From: Diogma glabrata | Lineage: Eukaryota; Arthropoda; Insecta; Diptera; Cylindrotomidae | Reading direction: 5' to 3' | Assembly (NCBI GenBank): GCA_963693315.1 | Contig: OY856188.1 | Span: forward strand, 372,001-436,000 | Length of the DNA stretch: 64,000 nucleotides | Made by a program: the position numbers and the translations under genes | In this document: positions 1 through 10,611 of the stretch, piece after piece | How the letters are laid out: every line of letters starts with the position of its first letter | Position numbering within the stretch: position 1 is the stretch's first letter | The notes under the pieces: generated by a model | What the model saw: the letters and a program-made list of their open reading frames with translations, nothing else | Databases searched by the model: none | What the model was told of the DNA's origin: nothing

Positions 1-224
1 TAGTTGGTTTATTGCCACTGCCACTTCACTTATGAAGAACATATAGCTCTATTACGCAGAGTCTCCAGCTTATTGAAAGCAGCTAGTCTGACTATCAAAG
101 TTGATAAAAGTAAATTTCTGTTAAAAAAAAGTCAAATATCTGGGCTTTCTGGTGGGAGAGAATGGACTGCGTACTGATCGTGGTAAAGTTCATGCGATTC
201 GGGAATACCACGCAGCAAGCTCCT
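1..224 (+). pseudogene. Ty3/gypsy reverse-transcriptase fragment, copy 1
   Basis: Translating from about base 19 gives text like a gypsy RT thumb/connection region (HFTYEEHIALLRRV, then LLKAASLTIKVDKSKF). The frame then breaks, so this is a dead fragment of a Pol polyprotein. The 224 bases are repeated without a visible difference at 2384-2607. Here the fragment runs directly into the 3' end of a minus-strand CR1 copy at 225. It starts at the window edge and so may be longer. Confidence 0.75.
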
Positions 225-945
225 GTTGTGTAATAGGGTTTAGAATATGTGTCACAACAACACATAAATACCTTTTAAGACCTAGGTCTAGACCTGGGTC
301 CCACAACAACTGGCGTTCTGAGGTGTAGATTAACGCTTTTTTTAAACATCTGTGGGTTGAAGCCACCTGAGACTAAGTGTTCCGGCAAACTATTCCATTT
401 GTACGCAGTTCGGACAAAGAAGTCTCTCTGCGATCTGCCAGTATGACAGCGCGGGATCTTTACCGTTTCACTGGTTGCGGCAGCCGATTGCCGAGTGGAA
501 CGGGGGTAAGAATAAGTTTGAGGCATGATGCCGCTGATTTCATCTGAGCACTGCTGATGACGATATTTGTAAAAAACAACGAGGTCAGCAACAGTGCGAC
601 GATGTTGTAGGGAATCAAGTTGTGATGTCAAAGTTCGATCACCTACAATTCGTATAGCTCGCTTTTGAACAGAGTCCAAGAGGGCCAAGATGGAAACAGA
701 GGCAGCACCCCAAACTTGACAGCAGTACTCCATACAGGGACGAATATAGGACTTATAAACATGGAGCAATTGGTATGGAGTGAAAAATTTTTTGCATCTA
801 TTTAGGAGGCCGAGTTTTTTAGACGCGCTTTTTGCCATCGCCATTACATGATCGTTCCAGAGTAGGTCATTTGAAACTGTGACACCCAATAAACGAATGT
901 TTTTACATTCACCTATTGGTTCATCACACATACTTATATTATATA
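225..945 (-). mobile_element. CR1-like LINE, 5'-truncated copy (RT C-terminal end and 3' UTR)
   Basis: An open frame of 218 codons on the minus strand (275-931) encodes the C-terminal part of a CR1-clade reverse-transcriptase polyprotein. It has the stretch KSYIRPCMEYCCQVWGAAS, then LLDSVQKRAIRIVGD, LQHRRTVADLVVFYKYRH and a WNSLPEHL tail, all typical of CR1/Jockey-type LINEs after the catalytic YADD/FADD. The catalytic part is missing, so the copy is 5'-truncated and inactive. Its 3' UTR (the GTTGTTGTGACACAT region) matches the tails near 9222, 20769, 22157 and 57100. It is inserted at the end of the gypsy fragment. Confidence 0.85.
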
Positions 946-1030
946 AAAATTAAAGAAAGCTGTAGTATCCGAACAAACATAAATTCTGTTGTACGAGAAA
1001 AAGTAAAAAAAAATGTTTACTTGTAGTAAC

Positions 1031-2340
1031 AAACCGAAAGTTGGGATGCAGAACTGTTGTGAGCCGTACTAAATGCTTATGCACCAAGTTTCATCTAATT
1101 CGATTATCAGGTACATATGCTATTGAGCTTTCAAAAAAACATGTTATCGGGGAGAACTTCCACCACTTTACTCAATATCGCTCAAAAACTAATCAGCTCC
1201 TTGCCATACATATTTGCATCTTTTTTTAAAGTGTTATCAAAATTCATTCACGAACGAATGTTGTATGCTCCCAACAAACATAAAAAACAAAGTGAAAAAA
1301 ACACCTGTTGCATGGTTGACCCCACCATCCTTTATCCAATTTACCCCAAAAGCTAATGAAATCGAAAGCGAAAGCGACAAACCGGAAGTTGAAATGCAGA
1401 ACTGTTACAAATTATACTCTAAAAATATATAAAAGGTTAAATCAAAATCAATTATCAGGAACTGATGTTATTGAAGATTCAAATAAACAGGTGTTCGGGA
1501 GACCCCCCACGCCTATCTCAATATTGTCCATAAACTAATCAGTTCTTTGTCAGTTAAGTCTCCATATTTTGTCAGTTTAGTCTCCATATCCACATCGAAG
1601 TGTCATTAAAATTGATTAATGAATGAAGTCTGTATGCTCCCAACAAACTTTAAACAAAGTGAGAAAAGTCAGCAGTTGTATGGTAGACCCCCGCCACTTT
1701 TATCAGTGTGTCCCAAAAGTTGATGATTATCTTCTCACACTAATTAAAACCTTTTTCATAAGTTTCGTCATAATCACTTCATTATTGTAGGCTGTAGTGT
1801 CAATAAAGACACTGAAAAAAATTCAAAAAATTGCAAAAATACCGGAAGTTGGGATGCAAAACTGCTGTGAATCGTACTAAATACCTATGTACCTAGTTTC
1901 ACTCAATTCAATTTACAGGTACAGATGTTATTGAGATTTAAAAAAACAGGTGTTCGGGGAACCACGCCACTTTGTTCAATATCGCTCAAAAAATAATCAT
2001 CTCCATGCTATACATGTTTGCATCTTTTTTTAAAGTGTCATCAAAATTCATTCACGAACGAATGTTGTATGCTCCCAACAAACATTAAAAACATAGTGAA
2101 AAAAAACGCCTGTTGTATGGTAGACCCCCACCGTTTTTCCAATGTACTCCAAAAGCTAAGGAAATCTTTTTCATGTTACGTGAAAGTTTTTACCGATAAA
2201 CACATTTTAGCCCGAAGTGACAAACCGCGGAAGTTGGTATGCAGAAATATTTGAAACAGTACTAAAACTTTATATAAAAAGTTTCAATAAGATCGAAAGC
2301 CGGGAGCAGAAGTTATTGAATTGTACTTAGTTATTGCTTA
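1031..2340. repeat. Degenerate tandem array, units of about 350-460 bp
   Basis: Four unit starts share the motif ACCG(A/G)AAGTTGGGATGCAGAA at about 1031, 1379, 1838 and 2222. Units also share ATTCATTCACGAACGAATG, TGTATGCTCCCAACAAAC and a C-rich GACCCCC block. Spacings are about 348, 459 and 384 bp. Small open frames here sit in repeat sequence, shift between units and look non-coding. The array lies between the CR1 fragment and the second gypsy copy. It could be part of an LTR or the core of an unknown non-autonomous element. Confidence 0.65.
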
Positions 2341-2383
2341 AACCAAATTCTACAATAATTAAGAATTAAAATTCACGAACAGC

Positions 2384-2790
2384 TAGTTGGTTTATTGCCA
2401 CTGCCACTTCACTTATGAAGAACATATAGCTCTATTACGCAGAGTCTCCAGCTTATTGAAAGCAGCTAGTCTGACTATCAAAGTTGATAAAAGTAAATTT
2501 CTGTTAAAAAAAAGTCAAATATCTGGGCTTTCTGGTGGGAGAGAATGGACTGCGTACTGATCGTGGTAAAGTTCATGCGATTCGGGAATACCACGCAGCA
2601 AGCTCCTCTAAACGAACTTGTCATTTACTAGGTATGGCTGGATGGTACTAACGATTTATCCCTAATTATGCTAGTGTCATCTCACATATAAGGGATTTAT
2701 TAAAAAAGGGCCCAACAAGTTTGAATGGATGTCGGAAGGTCAAAATGCACTCTAAAACCTAAAACACTTGCTCTCATCAATCCCCGCCGA
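2384..2790 (+). pseudogene. Ty3/gypsy reverse-transcriptase fragment, copy 2 (longer)
   Basis: The first 224 bases equal window bases 1-224. This copy then continues with TNLSFTRYGW-like and KKGPNKFEWMSEGQNAL text, the RT-to-RNase H connection of gypsy Pol, in several frames with stops. It is a dead fragment. It ends where a large foldback element begins at 2780. Confidence 0.75.
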
Positions 2791-4084
2791 TGGTTCCTTT
2801 GGGCGTGTCCGCAAGTCAAAAAACGTAAAAATTGACTTCAAAAACGTGATTTCAGCAAGTCTGCCGTTTTAATATCTTAAAGTATACAACCTCTTTTTAG
2901 TAAAAAATCCAATGGCAGACACCTACTCCGGTTCCGAATATTTTTTTTTAAATTTCAAAGTTTTAAAATTTCATGAAAATTTACTTTATAGTCCAGTAAC
3001 TTTATACATCACAGTATGCGTCAAATCCGGTAGTTCTGATTTTTTGCAGACTTGTTTATGATGTTGGCCTAATGAATAATCCAAGCTTGTGACCTCGAGC
3101 GCCGAACGCAACATTGTCAAAAATCGAAAAAACCGCGAAAAAATCGTTTTTTTTTTTTTTTTTCAAATTTTGGCGATTATAACCCCAGGACTTGTTTTTT
3201 CTTTATACTTTCTTAGGTATACGGCTTTAAACTAGACTAAATTTGCTACAATATGATACTAGAACTGTTATTTTTATGATACTAGAATCGTTATTTTTTC
3301 AAATTTTGGCGATTATGGCCCTAAAGGACTAGTTTTTGAAAAAAAAAGTAGACTAAATTTGCTACAATATGATACTAGAATTGTCTCTGTAGACCCAATA
3401 GTTTCCGAGATTGAGCCTTTTAAAGTTTATCATTTTTTAACTTCGCAATATTTTGCAATATTTTTGACATTATATTAGTCACTCGAAAATTCATTCAGAA
3501 CGACAGAATTGCAAAAAATTGCGCATTTCAAAAATAATGATAAACTTTGAACTGCTTAATCTCGGAAACTATTGGGTCTACAGAAACAATTCTAGTATCA
3601 TATTGTAGCAAATTTAGTCTAGTTTAAAACCGTATACCTAAGAAAGTATAAAGAAAAAACTAGTCCTTTAGGGTTATAATCGCCAAAATTTGAAAAAAAA
3701 AAAAAAAAAAAAAAAAACAACGATTTTTCGCGGTTTTTTCGATTTTTGACAATGTTGCGTTCGGCGCTCGAGGTCACAAACTTGGATTATTCATTAGGCT
3801 AGCATCATAAACAAGTGTGCAAAAAATCAGAACTACCGGTGTTGACGCATACTGTGATGTATAAAGTTACTGGACTATAAAGTAAATTTTCATGAAATTT
3901 TAAAACTTTGAAATTTAAAAAAAAATATTCGGAACCGGAGTAGGTGTCTGCCATTGGTTTTTTACTAAAAAAGATTGTATACTTTAAGATATTAAAACGG
4001 CAGACTTGCTGAAATCACGTTTTTGAAGTCAATTTTTACGTTTTTTGACTTGCGGACACGCCCAAAGGAGCCATCGGTGGGGAT
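2780..4084. mobile_element. 1.3 kb foldback (long inverted repeat) element
   Basis: The left end ATCCCCGCCGATGGTTCC and the right end (reverse complement ATCCCCACCGATGGCTCC) begin two inverted arms that run about 580-680 bp to a centre near 3440-3540. The arms share GGGCGTGTCCGCAAGTC, the AACGGCAGACTTGCTGAAAT block, the GACCTCGAGCGCCGAACG block and the TTTGCTACAATATGATACTA block. The left arm has an internal duplication of the ACTAAATTTGCTACAATATG block. No coding potential is seen. A diverged single-arm relative lies at 14712-15240. Confidence 0.9.
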
Positions 4085-4193
4085 ACTGAATACCCATTTC
4101 AACTACGGCAGGTGAAAAACTATACCTAGCATCAATATGGAGTTTGCTAAAATACCATAAGTCTGCCGGTCACTGGCTCTTAGACTATTATGG

Positions 4194-4862
4194 TCCAAAT
4201 ACATGTGCAGAATTCTGCATGCAGCGAAACTAGAACATGTGTTGTTATATGAAAGCAATTACATGTAACTTCTGCATGCAGAAAAATTCTGCAAGATATC
4301 TCTAATTCTAATTTCGCTGCACAGAGGCAGTGCTATCACAAAAAAAAAAAACAAAAACTACTTGAAAACTCAGATAAAAATGGATGATTTTGACATTTTG
4401 ATTGAAAATGAATTATTTTTTTTATAACTCAAATAAAAATGAATGGTATTTTTTTGAAAATGAAATTATTTATGATTATTTGTTATAAAGATATATAAAT
4501 ATTCTAAATAATCCAAATTATAAAATAATTAAAACTAATATTGTTATAATAAATAAATTTTTGGGAAAAAATTATCGGAAACAGTGGTATATGTAATTTG
4601 AACTTAAATTTTAATTTAGACATAAACGTTTTTATAGGCCACGATTCAATTACATATTTTTTTCTATCTTTTAATTAAAAAGATAGTTTTCTTTAAATTG
4701 CGACAACTTTCACTTATAACTATTTCATAATACGTAAGAACACGAACTGTCATTGTTACGAAAATTCTGCACGTCAAATATATAAAAATTCTGCACATCT
4801 ATTTTAGATGCAGATATGCATGCAGCACTGCGTGCAGACTTTCTGCACAGGTATTTTGGGCA
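4194..4862. mobile_element. MITE with TGCATGCAG-rich inverted ends
   Basis: The left end reads CCAAATACATGTGCAGAATTC and the right end, reversed, CCAAAATACCTGTGCAGAAAG. Further TGCATGCAGAA motifs repeat just inside each end (4205-4300 and 4765-4850). Length is about 670 bp, AT-rich, with no coding frame. Probable non-autonomous DNA transposon; family unknown. Confidence 0.7.
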
Positions 4863-5333
4863 TTACTTTTTCGACTTTTTTTTCTCCATTTTTGTGCGTC
4901 TATACAAAATTTCATGCGATTATTTGGCATTTCGTGTATAAATTTGTTGACAAGATAATTTGACAGTTCATCCCCCAAATGCGGAATTTATTTTCTCATT
5001 CCACTGAATTTGAGTGCAAAAATCCCATTTAGTACGAAATCTCATTCCACGAAATAATTCCATACAACCAGAATCTAGCTACTGTTAACTAAAGGTAATC
5101 TTAAGTTTAGTAGCAAATTTCTGAAGATGGTTTATACTGAAACTAGTAAAAGAATTTATTTAAAAAGGAAAAACGTTTTTTAAGTGTTTAATAAATTATT
5201 AATAAAAAATAACAATTTATTCGTCTTTTGTTGGATATTTGGCAAATGCGTTTTTTTAAAAATACTGTGTGAAATCAAAAAGGCAGTTTGCAAGTAAAAT
5301 ACACGTTATTAAACAAATCTATGTTTGAAAACG
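4863..5333. other. AT-rich spacer
   Basis: No coding frame, RNA gene or repeat end could be supported here. Confidence 0.5.
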
Positions 5334-5337
5334 TTAA

Positions 5338-5729
5338 AGCCTCTTTGACACTAAGATAGTTTACAATCTACTATCCAGCGAGTTTACAATCTGATTGTAA
5401 ACTCGCAGTGTCTACATGTTCACTATCCAACTAGCAGATTGTGAACCATCTCATTAAAAAGTTGAAAGCCGGGCTACTTTACTCGCTGGCTTGTGCGATT
5501 GTTGGCTTGTAAACTAGCCGTATATAATCGTAGTGCTAGTAGTATTATTGTAAAATTTTACTTTTTAGTGTGAATCACCAAATTTTGTAAGATAATTTTC
5601 CAAGAAAGCTAGTTGACTTTTGAGCAAGCAAACCATTTTGTGTGTCATCGACATTATTTAACAAGCGAATTCGCCCGCTTTTAAAGTCGCCAACTAGCAG
5701 ATTGTAAACTATCTTAGTGTCAACGAGCC
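5338..5729. mobile_element. 392 bp MITE flanked by TTAA
   Basis: Inverted ends share TTGACACTAAGATAGTTTAC followed by AATCT. TTAA stands directly outside both ends (5334-5337 and 5730-5733), the target duplication expected of piggyBac-type transposition. The body repeats AACTAGCAGATTGTGAA-like motifs and has no coding frame. Confidence 0.8.
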
Positions 5730-5764
5730 TTAAGGCTCACATAAAATGTTAAGGTTCACATAAA

Positions 5765-5841
5765 ACAGAAACAGAATTTCATACAAATTTTACAGCAACA
5801 TAATTTTTTGCTGTAAAATTTGTATGAAATTCTGTTTCTGT
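5765..5841. repeat. Perfect 34-bp hairpin, 9-nt loop
   Basis: Arms 5765-5798 and 5808-5841 are exact reverse complements around the loop CATAATTTT. The left arm starts ACAGAAACAGAATTTCATAC. It could be a minimal MITE, or a pre-miRNA-like foldback if transcribed. A perfect stem favours a young palindromic insertion over a miRNA. Confidence 0.85.
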
Positions 5842-6097
5842 TGTATGTGAAAGCGTACGGTTTTAGCAAACGTGCGGCGCGGTTAGTGGAGTAGCGATAT
5901 TTTTACGCGCGTAAAAGGATATGATATCGTGTAAAAGAATGTGATCGATTTTAGAGGATATTACTTTTACTTAGGCGTCAAGAATTTTTTTAAAAATTTG
6001 ATATACATAGAAACACTCACTGAAGCGAATAAAACCAAAACGAAAAAGCAAAATCCATACAAAATTGCTGTTTTCACACAAATTTTTTCTATTTTTT

Positions 6098-6225
6098 ACT
6101 TCGGTCTGAAAGACCTAAGTATTACTACTTCGGTCTGAAAGACCTAAGTATTACATTCATGAGCCAAAAGTGAAATTCTTACCCCCACTTTTTGGGGGCA
6201 TTCCTCGACGTTTTATTTTCGTGTG
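6098..6225. mobile_element. End fragment of the long-TIR element family
   Basis: It carries CGGTCTGAAAGACCTAAGTA, present twice in tandem (6100-6150), then CATTCATGAGCCAAAAGTGA and the CCCCCACTTTTTGG block. These match the outer ends of the 26300-31670 element. Similarity is lost soon after the CGACGTTTTA motif. Confidence 0.75.
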
Positions 6226-7060
6226 ATATTTTATCACGACACCGTTTTGAGCAACAGTTGTCAAAACCGATCCGAATCGACCCCCTGGAGTAAACCCATT
6301 ATTACTGGAGTAAATATACTCTAGGAGTAAACCCACACACGAACTTGCAATTGCATTTTCAATTATTTTATTTCTCTTTAGTTTTTTATTTATAAAATAT
6401 TTAAAAATAACTACTGGTAGATAATTAGTATAACACAGTTTTGTTTTTACTTACATTATTATTCTTATTATAAATTATCCCAAAATATTAAATTGTTTTT
6501 ATTCTGAAGTTCACCAAATATTTATTTGGATGTGCGTTTCACTTTAAACAATGTTAACATAAAATTTTTAAATTATTGTGATTTGTTATATTTTTATAAA
6601 TTAACACAAACCACTAAATCTAGAAAAAAAACTAAATATTTGATGATTTTTACTAAGTTAAAATTTATCAAGCACTTTTAAAACAATATGTAAAATAGAG
6701 CAAACAATGCACCTCACTAGTCACATACAAACGAAGATTTGTTACTTAAAAAACATTAATTGACTCAATTCAGAATGCTGAATACAAATGAACACATGTT
6801 TTTTTTTAAGACGAATGGTTTTAATTTTAGATCTTTGTAAAAATTAAGTCTAACTTTAAAACAAATATATTAAATTGCAGAACAAATATTACTTGATAAG
6901 AAACAAATTTTGTATTTCACTATAGCATATCACTAAAGTAAATTATTCTTGATGATGCTACATCTACCACTACACTAAAAATTCAAATGAATGAAATGAT
7001 TAATGAAGTTGGTTTTCTAATTTCTTGATTTACAGTGCATGCACAATAATATTACTTTTA
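6226..7060. other. AT-rich spacer
   Basis: Very AT-rich, with no frame longer than noise and no clear element ends. Nothing could be assigned. Confidence 0.5.
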
Positions 7061-7119
7061 CAGTGAATACACAATGAAATTACTTTTACTCATGAGAGTT
7101 ATTTTGAGAAAAAAAAATT

Positions 7120-8025
7120 TATTACTGAAATATATTTTTCTCAATGAAAAAGTTTATGATTTCTTAACTTTTTCCTCATGATTAGTAGAGAATAAACCCA
7201 TCTACATTTTAAAGCATTCTGCTACTATTAACAAATAATAATAAAAAGTTGCTCAAATCTCATGAGTAAAAGTAATTTCATTGTGAATTCACTGTTACTC
7301 ATGAGATTTGAGCAACTTTTTATTATTATATTTTTTAATATAGTAGCACAATGCTTTAAAATTTAATCTAGGTTTATACTTTATTAATCATGAGGAAAAA
7401 GTTAAGGGCCTTATCGACAAACCCAACTAAAATCGCAACTACAACTAAAGTGTCAGTTTTAGTATTTTTAAACCACGTCAGTTTTAAATGTAGATTAAAG
7501 TTGTAGTTGCAGATTTAGTCGTGGATATCGGTGATTAAATTTACACTTACAATTGACGGTTAAAATTCGATGATATATTTTTTTAAATCAATACGTTGTC
7601 AAATAATATTTTATAATAAAAAAAATGTTTTGAAACATTAACATAAATATGTATTTCAATTGTGTTCTTTATAAAAATTCTAAATAATTGAAAACTCTAA
7701 ATAATTGTTAATCTTGCAAATCAATATTGTTTTGTGTTGTATTTAAGTTTTTTTTTACTATAGTTACATTATTATTAATATTGCAATAAATTTTAATACA
7801 TAATTACTGATTTCTAGTTATTGCTGTGTTCGAAAAATTATAGTTTTGAATCACGTTTAAAAATATGTACCATCAAAATCTCAACTAAATTGGTAGTTTT
7901 AATGTGGTATAAAACTACCAGTTTTGAACACCAATTTCGAAAAAACTGTGACTACAACTAAAAGTTGTAGTGGCGTCTGTCGATATGGCCCTGAAAAATA
8001 ATTAACTTTTTCATTGAGAAAAATA
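7120..8025. mobile_element. Foldback element with a second MITE in its right arm
   Basis: A palindrome centred near 7280 has arms beginning AACTTTTTCCTCATGATTA (about 7168 and 7405) that meet at TTGCTCAAATCTCATGAGTA. The outer arm sequence TATATTTTTCTCAATGAAAA occurs near 7130, and reversed near 8010-8030. The right arm is therefore interrupted by the insertion at 7405-7992. Confidence 0.8.
7405..7992. mobile_element. 588 bp MITE with AGGGCC inverted ends
   Basis: The left end is AGGGCCTTATCGACAAAC and the right end reversed is AGGGCCATATCGACAGAC. Subterminal ACTACAACTAAAAGTTGTAG-type palindromes occur at both sides. No coding frame. It is inserted in the right arm of the surrounding foldback. 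Confidence 0.8.
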
Positions 8026-8720
8026 TATTTATTTATTTATTTACAAGTAGCCTACGGCTAATACATTTATACAATAAGACTGGGTTCCAATAGAGTTTTT
8101 TCTTTAAACTTCAAATCGTTGTATTGCTGCATGGAATCTGTCAAATGATAATTAGAAATCAGTAGTTATGTATTAAAATTTACTGCAAAAATAATAATAA
8201 CCCAAATATAGCAAAAAACAACTTAAAGACAACGCAAAACAATCTTGATTTGCAAGAAATAACAATTTTTTAAAGTTTTCGAAATCCAAATCAGCTGATC
8301 TGTTAGCTGCTAAATTGTACTAAGACTGTGTTCCAATCCATGCTATTCAGTACCAAAACTCTAAATTGTACTAAAACTGTCAAATTGGTAATTTCATCGT
8401 TCCAATTCAAATATATTCTAAATTGACAGTTAAACATTGTTTTGTTTGTTTTTTCATTTAATGTTAAAAACTAGAATTATATACGGTCTGTCCGACGAGG
8501 AGATTTCAATATAAAATATTGAGTTGCTATATTATATGTTTATATAAGGCATAAAAATTTAGAATTAAATGGCGGAAATAGACAACTAAATTTTTGACTA
8601 TTTCAATTTAGAATTTTATTACTAATTAGCATGGATTGGAATACAGTCTAAATTGCTAAATCTAAATTTAGTTTTACAAAATTATCGAATTTTACTGTAA
8701 ATTAATGTAATCTTGTATAT

Positions 8721-9060
8721 TTTTTTTTTTTTTTTTTTTTTGATCTACGGGTGTGACAACCCCGCGTACTCCAGTCCCTGCTATTGACATACGAGTTAAC
8801 GTGAGATATCACATACCACTGGCAATAGCAGTGAGATATCACTAGCCAAGGTGACATCTTAGGGGTGGTGGCGGATGAACTGTGTTCAGTCAACGGCAGT
8901 AAAATAATCCTTGATGATAAGACGCTAATACTTCCTTGAAGAAACGAGCCTTCGTATAACTATGTGTGGGCTTTAATCTTTAAGAAAGACTGCGTCACAG
9001 GATCGAGGAATATGCAACCGGCTGGATTATTGGCAACTACATTTTTGTTTTGTTTCAGCA
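8721..9060 (-). repeat. SINE-like repeat copy with A-tail (minus sense)
   Basis: On the minus strand the unit ends GGGTTGTCACACCCGTAGAT and is followed by an A-run (the T21 at 8721-8741), as in a retroposed SINE. Related copies or pieces occur at 17069, 20955, 32440, 33790, and inside both hAT copies (19090, 51590). I did not find a convincing tRNA-like A/B box, so the promoter type is unknown. Confidence 0.65.
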
Positions 9061-9221
9061 AATTTTTGTAAGAATTTGCTATTTACTTTTTAATTTACTT
9101 TTATTTTCTTTATTCTATCATAAAATATTGGCCTATGTCATATTTTGTCAGTGCTAGGATTTTTTGTTTAGTTATTCATTCTTTAACAAAATATATAAAA
9201 AAACAAAAAAAGGAAAAACTT

Positions 9222-9349
9222 ACGTCCATCAACACCTTTGAACGTATGTTGTTGTGGGACCTTGGTCTTAAAAGGTTTTTATGTGTTATTGTGACACATA
9301 TTGTAATTCCTACTACACAACACATTTATTAAAAAAAAAAAAAAAAAAA
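9222..9349 (+). mobile_element. CR1 3' tail, short truncated copy
   Basis: Starts ACGTCCATCAACACC and continues TTGTTGTGGGACC, then TGTAATTCCTACTACACAAC and an A19 run. This is the + sense 3' end of the CR1 family seen at 57085-59135. Severe 5' truncation is typical of LINE insertion. Confidence 0.85.
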
Positions 9350-9487
9350 TCAAGTTGTCAGATATTGTTTAACGAACAAATTTCTTCACAATTATTTAGA
9401 AAGAAAATTTTAATTTAGTCAAATAAAATAGTTGACTAAATTGATTTAGCACGTTTAGTACAATTTAGCATCAATTGGAACGCAGTC

Positions 9488-10436
9488 TAACTTAAATATT
9501 TACATCTAATTACGTAAAAATAAAAATTTCTAAACTTAACAATTTTGTATAATTATGCAGCACATTCCCAGGTAATGTTCGGTACATACATTCTGATAAA
9601 AAAATCATAATTTTTCTGCACTAAAAATAGTATAAACGCGGCCATTTCTCACGAAAAAAAGCAATTTTTTTCTTGCGTTTAAATGTCAAAATATTTTGAA
9701 TTCAGGTGTCAATCTTAGAGTATATATAAATCAAAGAATTAAGAGAAAAGAGGAAGTGAAATTGAAATTGATGTTAAAAATTGAAGCGATTTTTGCACAC
9801 CAATAAATTTTACTAACACACTTGCGTTTTAGTAGAGGCGCCGTAAATATTTCTATTATTACATTGAATTTCAAATTTAAGCGTACTTTTGGCCCCAAAA
9901 TTAATATAAAAAAAAGAGACGCCATTACATAGAAATACAACATAAAAAAATTTGACAATACAAGATAAAAAATTTGACAATCTAAAATGGAAGCATTCTA
10001 TTATTGTTTAAATTGATTTTAGATTATGCTTTTTTCTCGAAAATATTTAAAAAACTTAAAACTTATTAATAAGAAAAGTAAATTATAATATCAATATTAG
10101 ATATCTATGATAAGAAATCCCATCGTGTATATGTTTTTCGTTAATTTTTACACGTCATTATTACACACTTCATATTTAATGTTTTGTTCAAAATTTTCAC
10201 TTAAATATATTAATTTTTCTTTAAAACTATTTTTAAATTATAATAAAATCACTAGCATTTTTTATATTTATTATAAATTCGTCAAAATAATACCACGATA
10301 AATAATAAAAACAATTTTATTAAAACCAAACAAAACAATGTTTTTTTGACAACTTAAAATGGTTAAACACGAGAGGAGAAGAGAGAAAAAAGACTTCAAA
10401 TATTTTTGTGTATATATACAGTAGCTTCATTTCCTT
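9488..10436. other. AT-rich spacer
   Basis: Open frames here (for example 9731-9958 minus and 10107-10301 plus) are Phe/Ile/Lys/Asn-rich products of AT-rich DNA and show no family. Nothing could be assigned. Confidence 0.55.
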
Positions 10437-10611
10437 AAGACGCGTATGCACTTGAAAATAAATTTTATTTTCGAAAAGGTGTATTTATTTCGGAAGGAAA
10501 TTTAAAATCTACACAATGGAAAAAAAATCTACGTAAATGAAGAACATTTGTAATACACATTTAAAAAATCAACGCTATCAACAAATATAACACTGTCAAA
10601 CATTCAATTTA

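Larger units (their letters stand above)
8077..9487. mobile_element. Composite MITE region, AGACTGNGTTCCAAT ends
   Basis: Four copies of the same terminus are present: outward-paired ends at 8077 and 9487 and an inner pair at 8323 and 8649 (AGACTGTGTTCCAATCCATG and its reverse). The inner pair forms a complete 327 bp MITE. The outer pair encloses it together with a SINE-like repeat and a CR1 tail. Either one element inserted into a relative, or the outer ends are the remains of a larger family member. Confidence 0.7.
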
